From positions 61,399,744 through 61,463,743 of the forward strand of contig NC_052351.1 in assembly GCF_009727055.1 (NCBI RefSeq): DNA of 64,000 nt, read 5' to 3'. Positions 35,554-46,130 of the stretch are shown here, one piece after another; the stretch's first letter is position 1; each line of letters opens with the position of its first letter. Origin of the DNA: Benincasa hispida. Its lineage: Eukaryota > Streptophyta > Magnoliopsida > Cucurbitales > Cucurbitaceae. The translations under genes and the position numbers were made by a program. The notes beneath the pieces were generated by a model. That model was given only the letters and a program-made list of their open reading frames with translations, made no database searches and had not been told where the DNA came from.

Positions 35554-36440
35554 CTTAACTTTCTTTTTTGTCTAATTAGGTTTTGGTATGTTTAATAATT
35601 TTAAAATTAACGAATATAATAAGTTACCTAAGTACTTCCAAATATGCCTGTTTTATCCTTTTTTTTAATGCAATATTCTTCTAATTGATAATATAGTAGT
35701 ATGATATTGAATTTTTAAAAAATATATATGTCAAATAGATTAAGGGTCTCTTAGATGTGAAATTAAAAGTTTAGGGGTAGAATTAAAGTTGTAATTTAAC
35801 TTACCTTCCTATTATATATATATATATATAGCTTATATTATTATTTGTATGTATATATTTAAAAAAATTTACCTTAGTTTGTCAATTTCTTTCTATTAAA
35901 AAGTATTTCACTCAGGACATGTTTACTAAGTCTCTTTGAAATTATTTGAATTGAAAAAAATGAGAATATGAATGAGGGCGAAAATGGGTAAGGAATTGCA
36001 CAATAGAAAATAAGTTATTTTCATGCACTTTTGTAATTTTTTTTTAAAAAACAATACTCTTGCAAAAGGATAAATTTTCTTGATATCCCCTCTCTCTATC
36101 CCCTATTTAATTCATTTCTTTTGTTTGTATGTACTTTTATTTTATATATTATATATTATTAAAATTAGTTAATATATGCAATTTAATTTATACTTTACAA
36201 AATTAAATTAAAATTACAACTTTAGTCATAAGCATATACTTTTTAAAAATAATTTAATATATACTTAAATGTTCAAATTCAGTTTAATAAATTAATTAAT
36301 TTAAATATATCATATACATATACTTATTTTTTCAATAAAATGTAATGAAGTAATTGTTATTTTTTGTGGTGTTTTGTTTGTGCCTTGACCTTGACGTTCC
36401 AACACTGCAATTCTCTGCATTAAAAAAAAAAAAAAAAAAA

Positions 36441-36912
36441 ACTCTTTTAGCCTCCAAACTTTCATATGAGTAATAGTTTAGTCCTTGAAATTTGGCTTGT
36501 AACAATTTAGTCCATGTATTTTCAATTTGGTAATAATTTTGCCATTAAACTATGCTATGTAAAAATTTAATCCTTATACTTTAAAATTTGTAACGATTTA
36601 GTTCTTATTGTAAAAATGTTAAGATTTAATGAGATTTTTTGCATAAATAAACCGGCAAAGTAATTAGAAAATATTTTTATAAAGTACAAAGTATACATCA
36701 AAAAATAATAAAAATTGACATCTAATTTTGACAACTTTTTTTTTACTTTAGGGACTAAATTGTTACAAATTTTATAGTATAAAGGCTAAATTGATAGACA
36801 TATTAAAATTTATGGACTAAATTGTTACAAAATTGAAAGTACAAAAACTAATCGTTAGAAATCAAAGTTCAAGGACTAAGTTGTTATTTTCATGAAAATT
36901 TAGGGACCAAAA
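36441..36912. mobile_element. MITE-like long inverted repeat
   Basis: The left arm (AATAGTTTAGTCCTTGAAA, TAACAATTTAGTCCATG, AATTTAATCCTTATACT) is matched in inverse order by the right arm (GGGACTAAATTGTTAC, ATGGACTAAATTGTTAC, CAAGGACTAAGTTGTTA). The arms are about 170-190 bp around an AT-rich centre. A poly(A) run precedes it at 36421-36440. It is non-coding and belongs to a different family from the repeat at 26436-26895. Confidence 0.6.
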
Positions 36913-37080
36913 GTATTTTTTTAAAAACTAGAATGGGGTAAAAGAAAAAAAAAAAGAAAGAAAATAGTTTGGTCTCTCACTACCTCACTTAGTTTGTGAT
37001 TAATGTAGTTTTTGAGAGGGTAATGTTTTAAATGGTAAAACTATTGAAAATACTTTCAAGTATAACAAAATGTTATTGTT

Positions 37081-37180
37081 TGTCAGTGATGGACCGCGAT
37101 GGACCGCGATAGACTTCTATTGATAGAAGTTAAGTGATAGAAGTCTATTATGGTTTATCACTGATAGACAGTAATATTTT
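37081..37180. repeat. Palindromic TATCACTGATAG-type repeat cluster
   Basis: GTCAGTGATGGACCGCGATG, GACTTCTATTGATAGAAGT, AGTGATAGAAGTCTAT and TATCACTGATAGACA are imperfect inverted copies of one another within 100 bp. The same vocabulary fills 54237-55320. Confidence 0.6.
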
Positions 37181-37189
37181 ACTATATTT

Positions 37190-38760
37190 GTAAATGCATC
37201 ATCTCATTTTTTTTTTTTAATAAACAACCCTTTTTGAAATGATTGAGTTTAGTGACAAATGCCATGAAATGCATGTTTTTATGCCTTTATTTGCACACTT
37301 TTACTTGGAAAAAATAGATTTTCGCATGTGCTGTCTCTTAAATTTAGTCTTTATTAGTTAAAATAAGCTTATAATTGGTTGAGCTTAAAAGATGTTATTT
37401 ATTGATTTGGAGGTGACTTTGTGGATTTTGACAAGTGATTTTGGCTAGATTGCAAATTTTTGTCTGATGTGGCTACATCGTCAGATTCATTGCGGGTGCA
37501 TTAGTGAGCCCTAATTTTCCAAAATTCAACCTAGTCAAATATGGTTGTGATTTTCACATGTCAAGCAGTTGTCTAGCTTGATTTTGCCTTGTAAACCCTT
37601 AGGGCATGGATTTCGGTCGTCCTCAACCGATTTGGGTTCTATAAAATGAGAAGAAGCTTTCCATTTTGGAGAAAAAAAAAATCAACTCTCCATATTTGAA
37701 TTCATCACACCCTTTCCACAGTTTCTATCATTTAAGTTGGACGTCTTGGGCATTTTCTCAACTTTACAAGTTAGTAGCCTCAAGAACAAAAGTTCCTCTA
37801 AGACGTAATGGTTCTATGTCATCTCATTCCGCGGAGCCGTGTAGTGAAGAGCAATTCTTCCTTGAAAAAGGGAATCAACCTAGGAAAAGACTAGGAATTT
37901 AAGGACTTTTTCCAAGAACTCTTGAGTTGTAATTTCCAGCATTTTCATTCATTTATTTCTTTAGTTCTTGTATTTTCTTTTCACACTGAACTCTTTATTG
38001 TAGTTATAATTTATGATTCAATAAGGTTCATTATTTTATCCTTTGTCATGAGCTAAATCTCCTTAGGATTCAATAATCTAGATGCCCTAAGGTTGTTATG
38101 GTTTAAATAATGTAGCACGTCATACCATTTTGTTTTACACATTCTCTTTGTTGAGTTAAAAAGATAAAATTGATATGTTAAATTGGCCACTTAATTTAAC
38201 AATCTAATGGAGCTCTAATGCTGATAAGGTTAGGGTGTTAGCGGATGTCACAAAGAGATATGAGAATTCAAGCCTAGAAATAGGACTATCACGACACCTT
38301 AGTTTCATTGGTCCATAGTCATAATCAACATAAAAATCAATATGATCCTATAGGTTCAACACTTGGAATACTCGAGTTTATTACTTCATCCATAGTGTAT
38401 GCTTGAACTAATACCTCATCCTTCCATAACTTTTTACACAATTATTTTTTATTCTCAATAATTTATCATTTATTATAATATAATTATTTGAAAATATATA
38501 TGATTTGAATTGCAACTAATATTGTTTAATCTATTTTTTTTATAAAGAATTATTTTTGAAAAATTGTTAAAAGAAATTGAACAAATTAAAATTTTAGAAT
38601 AATGCGAGAAAATAAATTCACCATTTTTTTAGGAATCAAACCTTTAATCTTGAGGTTGATAGTACTTCATTCATTTATATTGGCTCCAACTTCCGTGTTA
38701 TTGATATTTGTGTTAACAACAACTATAGCTGAGAACTTCCAAAAGCCAATATGATTTTCA
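37190..38760. other. Unclassified region, possibly an old retroelement end
   Basis: A TATA-like TCTATAAAATGAGAAG at about 37638 is followed by moderately complex sequence up to about 38430. The 78-residue reading frame at 37666-37902 has no recognisable domain. The transition TATA, short leader, then TTGTATTTTCTTTTC and TTATGATTCAATAAGG resembles plant LTR R/U5 regions, but I found neither termini nor coding blocks. Confidence 0.3.
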
Positions 38761-38763
38761 TCC

Positions 38764-39111
38764 ATTCCCATTGGTATTAGAGGGGCGAAGTCATATCTAG
38801 CGCCAGAGTTGGTGACTGATAATTATCCTGATTGGCCTATTGACATATGAGCGATTGCATGTGTGGTGTTGGAGATGTTGGCAGGAAAGAGAGTATGGGA
38901 CTCCAAAACTTGTGTTACTGATTTACTCACTCATATTAGTTATGGTAACGAGTTTTCAGAAATTTCAAATATACTATCGCTAATGGCAATTGATTTCTTG
39001 AGAAGATGTTTGACAATAAAACCTAACAAAAGATCGTCTGCTTGGTTGTTGCTTGATCATCCATTTATTTGTGATTTTTCGATCATTTATAAAAGTATTA
39101 TTGATTATTGA
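38764..39111 (+). pseudogene. Protein kinase C-lobe fragment (MAPKKK-like)
   Basis: In one frame: IPIGIRGAKSYLAPELV (the APE motif and P+1 loop), then PDWPIDI, a TGA stop at 38848-38850, then AIACVVLEMLAGKRVWD (subdomain IX, normally D-V-W-S-L-G-C-x-V-x-E-M), then AIDFLRRCLTIKPNKRS and LLDHPFICDF (subdomain XI). This order fits the C-lobe of plant MEKK-type kinases such as the MAPKKK15-20 group. The N-lobe, the catalytic HRD and the DFG are not found upstream. With a stop in place of a conserved tryptophan it is a pseudogene, probably a duplicated fragment. Confidence 0.75.
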
Positions 39112-39119
39112 TGTATTCT

Positions 39120-40047
39120 TTATGTCTAGTTCAACATTTCAATTGATTGGATGAATGTATATAATTCTTGTTATTACTTATTTGATCTCACTTTTTTTTC
39201 TTCTGTGATCACAATTGTGTAGTACTAATAAAACAAGGATCAATTTAAAGGTACAAGGAAAATGAGGCTTTAGACATATGAGGTTCTCAATCTAATTAAA
39301 CAAAGCTTCAAATTTCAATTTTGCATAATCGAGTAACATATTTGTATGGATAAAAAAATGAAAATGAAGCTTTCATAAATTGGAAATCTCGAGAGAGTTA
39401 TTTTCGTTTATACCTAATTATAACTAAATTTTTAAAAAATGATATCTTATTCTTTTTTAAAAAGAAAAAAAGAAAGAGGAGTTCTCGAGGATAGTCATTT
39501 TTGTTTATATCGTAGATGTATCTAATTATTTACCTTCAAGTCATTCTAACTTAATTTTAATTTTTGTTTATGTTATAAGAATATATTAACGATTGGGACT
39601 AAATTAAGATATTTCTTAAATTATATTTATTATATATGGGTTAAAATATCTACATTTTGATTTTTTTTTTTTTTTTTTTTTTTTCAATAATCACACATGA
39701 ATGGGGATGGAAGGTTGATAAACAAATTTTGGAGTAAAAATTAGTTTGAATAAATTTTCTAACCACTTCTATTTATGGGAAAAAATTTTGTCCTAAAATT
39801 TCTTCCATTGCGTCTTGTCTTGTCTTTTTGCTTGATTAATGCCTTGAAAAATGCATATATTTTTGGGTTGATCGCACAAATAATAATCAGATCCAAAATT
39901 ATAAAAAATGTAGAATATGGATAAACATATTAGGGATATGGTTTAAAATTAGCACTAGATATCAGCGATAGCTATATAGGTAAATGACTAGAAAGGCCAC
40001 ACGCAACCTAACATTTCACACTTCTTCTTTCAGTTTTCTCAAATTGA
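39120..40047. other. AT-rich intergenic sequence
   Basis: No gene is seen. A homopolymer T tract lies at 39661-39684. ATATCAGCGATAGCTAT at about 39959 is an outlier of the TATCA/TGATA repeat that resumes on the other side of copia-3. Confidence 0.5.
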
Positions 40048-40052
40048 AAACT

Positions 40053-40818
40053 TGTTGGAGTTGATGTCCTAAATCTTGCAGGGTCTGTAGTTTGTAATTG
40101 TATTGTACAAACGATTTATTTATTTAATAAAATATGAGATATTTTATTTGACATTTAGTAGCATTAAACCCACAAACCAGTAAACTAACATCTAAGATTA
40201 TTATCTGTAGCTTAAACATATATGTAGAGACATACAAGTGGATCACGTTTAAATGATAACCTAAATGGTCTGTAGTAGATGTATAAAGTTGGATACCTTA
40301 TCTTGGTGATACTACGAATACTACCCGCTTTGTAGATGTTACAATTATTGTAAAGTGCTACAAACTTCCTCCCCCTATTTCTCTCTATTAATGCATGTGT
40401 GTGGTGGTGTGGAAGGGTTGCTTTTCCAATTCCAAAAAGACAAAAGTTTCTTTCTGGAAAAACACAAATTTCCTTTCAATCTCTTCCTCTCTTCCAAAAA
40501 TCTAAGAGCCCACAACTCCTTAGTGATTCTCATCCCAAAAGAGAATACAAGAGATTCTTATTGTGGTGGTGTTCATTTGGATTACTTTTCCATTCGTGAT
40601 TGTTCATGATAAAACTAGAGAAGAGAATTGGTTTTCAAGAAGAAAGGTTCTTCAAGGGTAAGTCTTTTCTCACCCTAATTCTCTCTTTTCCATTTATGAT
40701 TCCATGTTGTAAACTTGTGACTATGCATAATGTTTGTATTATGTAATTTTGATTCTGTGAAAATAAAACTTGGACTGATCTCCACGCTTTCGCTCAAGGA
40801 CCTTCATAGGTTTCTTCA
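40053..40818 (+). repeat. 5' LTR of copia-3, internally deleted
   Basis: It is 766 bp long against 1914 bp for its 3' partner. It matches the partner from the start to about 40366 (GTGCTACAAA) and again from about 40395 (GTGTGTGGTGGTGTGGAAGG) to the end. About 1.15 kb, corresponding to roughly 52626-53800 of the 3' LTR, is missing. The lost part contains the conserved central block of the family. Confidence 0.88.
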
Positions 40819-40820
40819 AT

Positions 40821-40832
40821 TGGTATCAGTGC
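40821..40832 (+). promoter_or_regulatory. Primer-binding site of copia-3
   Basis: TGGTATCAGTGC follows the LTR end by 2 bp and matches the initiator-Met-tRNA PBS except for one base near its 3' end. Confidence 0.85.
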
Positions 40833-43128
40833 ACAGGTTTTGATCCCCAATTTTTATTATTTCAGAAATTAATTTTACAGTATTGGTGGGTTTTGCATTC
40901 TGTATTCATAGGATGAAATTGTATGGATTGTGTTTTCTAGTTTATAATTATGGATGTTTTCGGGTTGACCATTTAGTTTTATCGTTTTCATTTACAAAAT
41001 TGGTTTGTAAAGAACCGTGTTTTGGGCATAAGTTTTGCGATAGAGTCTATAGTTCATTGTTTTTTTTGTTGCTCGTACTGTTCCTCGTGAGTTTCTGGAG
41101 AAAACGAGGTCCAAAAGGGAGGAAAAATGAAAGTTCTCGTGGTTGTACAACATCTGGCTGATTATTGCTAGGTAATTATTGTTGGGCGAGACAGAAGAAT
41201 GGATCGTTGGTCAATTGGTTCGCTTGCGTTCAGTTTGGTTCGAGCGGTTCAAGGCTCGATTCACTTGTTTTGAATCAATTGGCTCTTTGTAATAGTTAGT
41301 TCTTTTTATTAATTAAATTGATATAAGTGTTATATTAATTTGATTAACTGTTTAGGTGTCCAATCCCAGTCCAATAATTGTTTTAAATTTCGCATTTGAT
41401 GTATGGTTTAATTTGATGTATTTATATGTCATAATGTATACCATATAGAATAAATCCCACCATAGGTTATGCATATTTCATGCATCATTTATATTATAAA
41501 TGTTATAATATATAGTTGCATGATTTTAGATTTATAGCATACTCATGCATCATATAATATAAATGTATAATATATGCATGCATGCATTAATAATATATCC
41601 ATGCATCATTTATATTATAAATGTTATAATATATAGTTGCATGATTTTAGATTTATAGCATACTCATGCATCATATAATATAAATGTATAATATATGCAT
41701 GCATGCATTAATAATATATCCATGCATCATTTATATTATAAATGTTATAATATATAGTTGCATGATTTTAGATTTATAGCATACTCATGCATCATATAAT
41801 ATAAATGTATAATATATGCATGCATGCATTAATAATATATCCATGCATCATTTATATTATAAGAGTTATAATATATAGTATGTATGTATGGATAGTTGTA
41901 TGGTATTAATTATTTCATTGCTTTATTATATAAGTGTTATATAAGTTTATTAATGAAATTGAATTGCATGATGTATGACATTACTTCAGGTAATTTTTAA
42001 TTGTTATATTTTACTATGTGTGTTAGTGAATGCAATTGAATGGTTTTAATTTATTTCATTTATTTTATAAAAGTTATAGTTAAATGAAATTAAAAATTAA
42101 AATCAATAATTCAGAATTGCATGCAAACCTTAAGTTAAAATCATTTTTTTAAAATAGAAATATGATTCTTATAGACCTAAAATAACATTTCTAATGAGAT
42201 TAGAAATTAAGTTTAATCTTTTAATCAGTTTAACAAGATTAAATTGGTCTTAATTAAAAGATTAAATTTGTAGCAAATGTACCTATAAGGGATTTGTTGT
42301 CTAAGGCTGGTTCTGTTTAACTGGATATTTAAGTTGATGGAAACATAACATCCCTACCTGGGAACTTACCTAGAAAGGTGAATTGGATAGGTTTTCTACA
42401 AGCATGCAATTGTTGATTAGAGTTTATTAAAGTGTTTAATAAACATTAATCAAAGTTGTTTAACTATCCAAAGTAAGTGTTACTTTTGGGCAAATTTAAA
42501 CAATCACTTAGTTAAAATCAGTAGCTGAATTTTCCTAAGTTAAATAATCCTAGGTAAAACACTCAGTGGGAGGAAAATGGGGTATATGATACTTCATTTT
42601 ACCATTTTATGTTTCTCCTTAAAAATTCACACTGTGAGATCTATACTCGGCTTGAAGCACTTTTGCTGGTGTCCCTTGACAGATGGTGTTTGTATAGGTC
42701 AATATCAAGGTAAATGGAGAGAGTATTTATATTAAGTGAGAGAGGGACGTGTGTCAAAACATCCCATGGTCTCTCTCATAGTTTGTAGTAAAGTTTCATG
42801 CTCGGCCTCGAGGCACCTTTGCTTTGTCCCCCTACGGATGACATTTGCATGACTCTTTACTCAAACTCTAGAAATGGATAAGGTTGTTTTAGTTTTTGCC
42901 CTCAACCAGTTTTTCCCTATGGTTGGCTCATTGGACCGAAACTCTAGAATCTAAAATGATGGGGGTTACACTTACAAAAAAATGTTAAGCGAGTTTAACA
43001 ATTTCTGGACCGAAAAATGGTGACTGATAGTTACAGTAACAAAGAGTTGTTCTATCTATTGGTTGAGATAGTCTCATTTCAGTAAAGGGGCACCTGATCA
43101 CCCTACAGTGGCTTTTGTCCTATCTCAC
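40833..43128 (+). other. Leader of copia-3
   Basis: No supported coding region. It parallels the copia-1 leader: the CTGTGAGAT and CAATATCAAGGTAAATGGAGAG segments near 42630-42720 align with 9660-9745 of copia-1. It lacks the 22-bp palindromic array found there. The 121-bp repeat below lies at 41481-41880. Confidence 0.6.
41481..41880 (+). repeat. 121-bp tandem repeat, 3.3 copies
   Basis: TGCATCATTTATATTATAA recurs at 41481, 41602, 41723 and 41844, exactly 121 bp apart. The three full units look identical over nearly their whole length; the last partial unit diverges (AAGAGTTATAATA instead of AAATGTTATAATA). The copia-1 leader has only one degenerate copy of this sequence near 8750-8890. The unit is AT-rich with several ATGCAT words. 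Confidence 0.93.
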
Positions 43129-43416
43129 TGTGAAACCCGAATGTTTATCTATGTAATTTAGGTTAAAGGTTGGTTAATTAAGAAGCTTGTATGGGAATAT
43201 AAGAAGAATGCCTTAAGAATTGGGGAAAAGAAATAAAACTAAAGGACTAAACGTTAAAGTGAAGTGTTGGGTAGTAAAATTTGGTTAAGTATTGAAACAT
43301 ACAAACACCTAGTATTGATATGTTACCAAGATCAATTGAAGTTTAAAATATGCTATTTGGCAATGCCCATGTTGGATGCGTGAAGGCCCCATGTGTTGGG
43401 AATAGGTACGGCCAAG

Positions 43417-45868
43417 TGATGACAGTATTTATGAAGTGGAAATATGGATGATATGCGTTGATGGAATTGCGTTGTGTACTTAAGTTTCCCCAGCGGAATT
43501 CAAGTGTAAATTCCTCTGAGTTTCCTGATAAGTCCAGGGTCGAACACAGGGACTTGTGAAAATAGATTGCATTGGTAATTTTTATGAAAACTTTGTGGTA
43601 ACCAAGTAAATAAATAAGTGTTGGGTTTGTTGTTTGCATTGATGAAAAAGAAATAAATAAAGGCGGCGGATTTGAGAAAAGATAGTTGCGTTGATAGATG
43701 GAATGAGTATGCGATGAATGAGTTGAGAAGATCTTTAGCTAGCATTACTTGGGAATGCGTCAGACTATGCGATCATATTACAACCATGCACAACAAGTCA
43801 TTTTCCAATGTAAATGCGATGCTCCTAAATCTAGGACGCATGTATTGAATGCAAAATGTCTATAGAGCTCATCTCTAAGTCTCTACTCTTGTCCTATGCG
43901 ATGATGCAAAATGCATGAAAGCAAGGTGACCGCATACAATCATATTCTATCTCTAGGATGCATGCGATGCGTTGATAACAAATAGTGCTCATTCTTAAGT
44001 GCCTATCTCTTGTTTATGCATTCTAATCTGGCTCTTTCGAGTCTAGATTCTAACCTGACTTTCCTAAGTCTAGATCCTGTCCTTAGACTACCCTCCCGAG
44101 TATCTCTAATGGACGAATGAAGCATACATAAACAAGATAATCGTAAAGAATGAAAATTCCCTAGTTGTACTAGTTAAATGCTTCTCAACCCATTCAACTG
44201 ATTTAGCTACTCATGCATGAATAACAGAGAGTGAACAAATATAGAGAAGGAAATTCCATTTTCATAAATGAGTTGAGTACAAAATTACAATGGAAAGTAA
44301 AGGTAGAGAGCCTGGCAACAATTCCTTGTTGACCGAGGCTTTTTACACTGAAATATCTATTCTGATCTAAAGATGTTCCCACTTCCGCAGGCGTCGACCC
44401 TCTTTCTGTCCTTAGAGCTTCCAGTGCTCTCCCAAGCTTGCCGGAACAATCTACCTGCATAACTTTCTCCCTCGCATCCACCTTAAAATGAAAGAAATCT
44501 AAGAACAAAGACGTGCGAACTGATCAACTGGTTAACCCTTTCTCTGAAGAATGCCCTTGGTATTTATAGAGCATCCATGGTGAAAGGCAGCTTCTCTCTC
44601 CTGGTTGTACAGATGGGACAACTTTAATTCCTGACTGATGCGCCGAATAATTATCACCGATAAAACTGAATGTACTTTGTGACCGTTATCGGCTGTCAAC
44701 TTAATTTGGATTCGACTATCATTAGCTTTCTGTCCCATCGCTCTTAATTGGCCTTTCATCTAGATGCGCCCACCATGTTGCGCTGACTAAGTTACGACGA
44801 TTCTTCTTGGGCGAATGTTTGCGAGCACGATCAACACAAAGCCTTGCGGTGAAGTTGCACTCGACCAATGAATTCTTATGATCGCAATCTTTGCATTGCG
44901 TTAACGCATATTCTGCACAAAAATACAAAAATCAATAGTTCTAATGCACTGAACGCATGTGACCGCAATCTCATGAAAAAGATGCTTAATGGACGCAAGT
45001 TAACATATTTCACAATGCAATCCAACATTGTTTAAGAACTTAGCACTATGATAATGTACATTTCTGCCCGTTATCACCAAGCTAGGCAAAATGTGATATT
45101 TGGCAAAGTAAAGTGTGAGCGCTAGGTAGCCATGCAATGACATGAGAGCATCGGCCAAGTGTTGACATGAGTAGGCTGCTCATGCGTTGGAATGTCGTTG
45201 GGCGTTGACAAGGCATGTAGTAGCTAAGGGGCTTGCTAGGTTAGTAAGCATGCAGGCAAGGTATGTTGGGCATTGGCACAAGGTTAGACGTTGAGCCTAA
45301 CGCATGCGTACAAGTGATGCGAGAAGCCTTGGGCGCATNAGAATGCCCTTGGTATTTATAGAGCATCCATGGTGAAAGGCAGCTTCTCTCTCCTGGTTGT
45401 ACAGATGGGACAACTTTAATTCCTGACTGATGCGCCGAATAATTATCACCGATAAAACTGAATGTACTTTGTGACCGTTATCGGCTGTCAACTTAATTTG
45501 GATTCGACTATCATTAGCTTTCTGTCCCATCGCTCTTAATTGGCCTTTCATCTAGATGCGCCCACCATGTTGCGCTGACTAAGTTACGACGATTCTTCTT
45601 GGGCGAATGTTTGCGAGCACGATCAACACAAAGCCTTGCGGTGAAGTTGCACTCGACCAATGAATTCTTATGATCGCAATCTTTGCATTGCGTTAACGCA
45701 TATTCTGCACAAAAATACAAAAATCAATAGTTCTAATGCACTGAACGCATGTGACCGCAATCTCATGAAAAAGATGCTTAATGGACGCAAGTTAACATAT
45801 TTCACAATGCAATCCAACATTGTTTAAGAACTTAGCACTATGATAATGTACATTTCTGCCCGTTATCA
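43417..45868 (-). mobile_element. Inner solo LTR, 1660 bp, inflated by an apparent assembly duplication
   Basis: On the minus strand it begins TGATAACGGGCAG and ends with ...ACTGTCATCA at 43417. The CCAAG duplication occurs at 43412-43416 and after the LTR start. Because of the 790-bp duplication the LTR start and CCAAG occur twice: LTR edge 45076 with CCAAG 45077-45081, and 45868 with 45869-45873. The natural element is therefore 43417-45076. It is unrelated to the copia LTRs and contains many GCG/TGCG words. No coding domain is seen. Confidence 0.8.
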
Positions 45869-46130
45869 CCAAGCTAGGCAAAATGTGATATTTGGCAAAG
45901 TAAAGTGTGAGCGCTAGGTAGCCATGCAATGACATGAGAGCATCGGCCAAGTGTTGACATGAGTAGGCTGCTCATGCGTTGGAATGTCGTTGGGCGTTGA
46001 CAAGGCATGTAGTAGCTAAGGGGCTTGCTAGGTTAGTAAGCATGCAGGCAAGGTATGTTGGGCATTGGCACAAGGTTAGACGTTGAGCCTAACGCATGCG
46101 TACAAGTGATGCGAGAAGCCTTGGGCGCAT
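44549..46130. repeat. Exact 790-bp direct duplication flanking a single N
   Basis: 44549-45338 and 45341-46130 appear identical base for base by eye. They are separated by just NA at 45339-45340, where the lone ambiguous base N sits. The second copy continues normally (GGGCGCATTTTAGATGG), while the first breaks off at GGGCGCAT. This is how an uncollapsed contig overlap looks. Confidence 0.9.

Noticed and set aside
37666..37902. 78-residue frame after a TATA-like box
   Set aside because: No recognisable domain and no second copy; kept only as an unclassified region.
44203..44928. Minus-strand frames of 68-101 residues, two of them repeated 792 bp later
   Set aside because: They lie in a solo LTR and are repeated only through the apparent assembly duplication.
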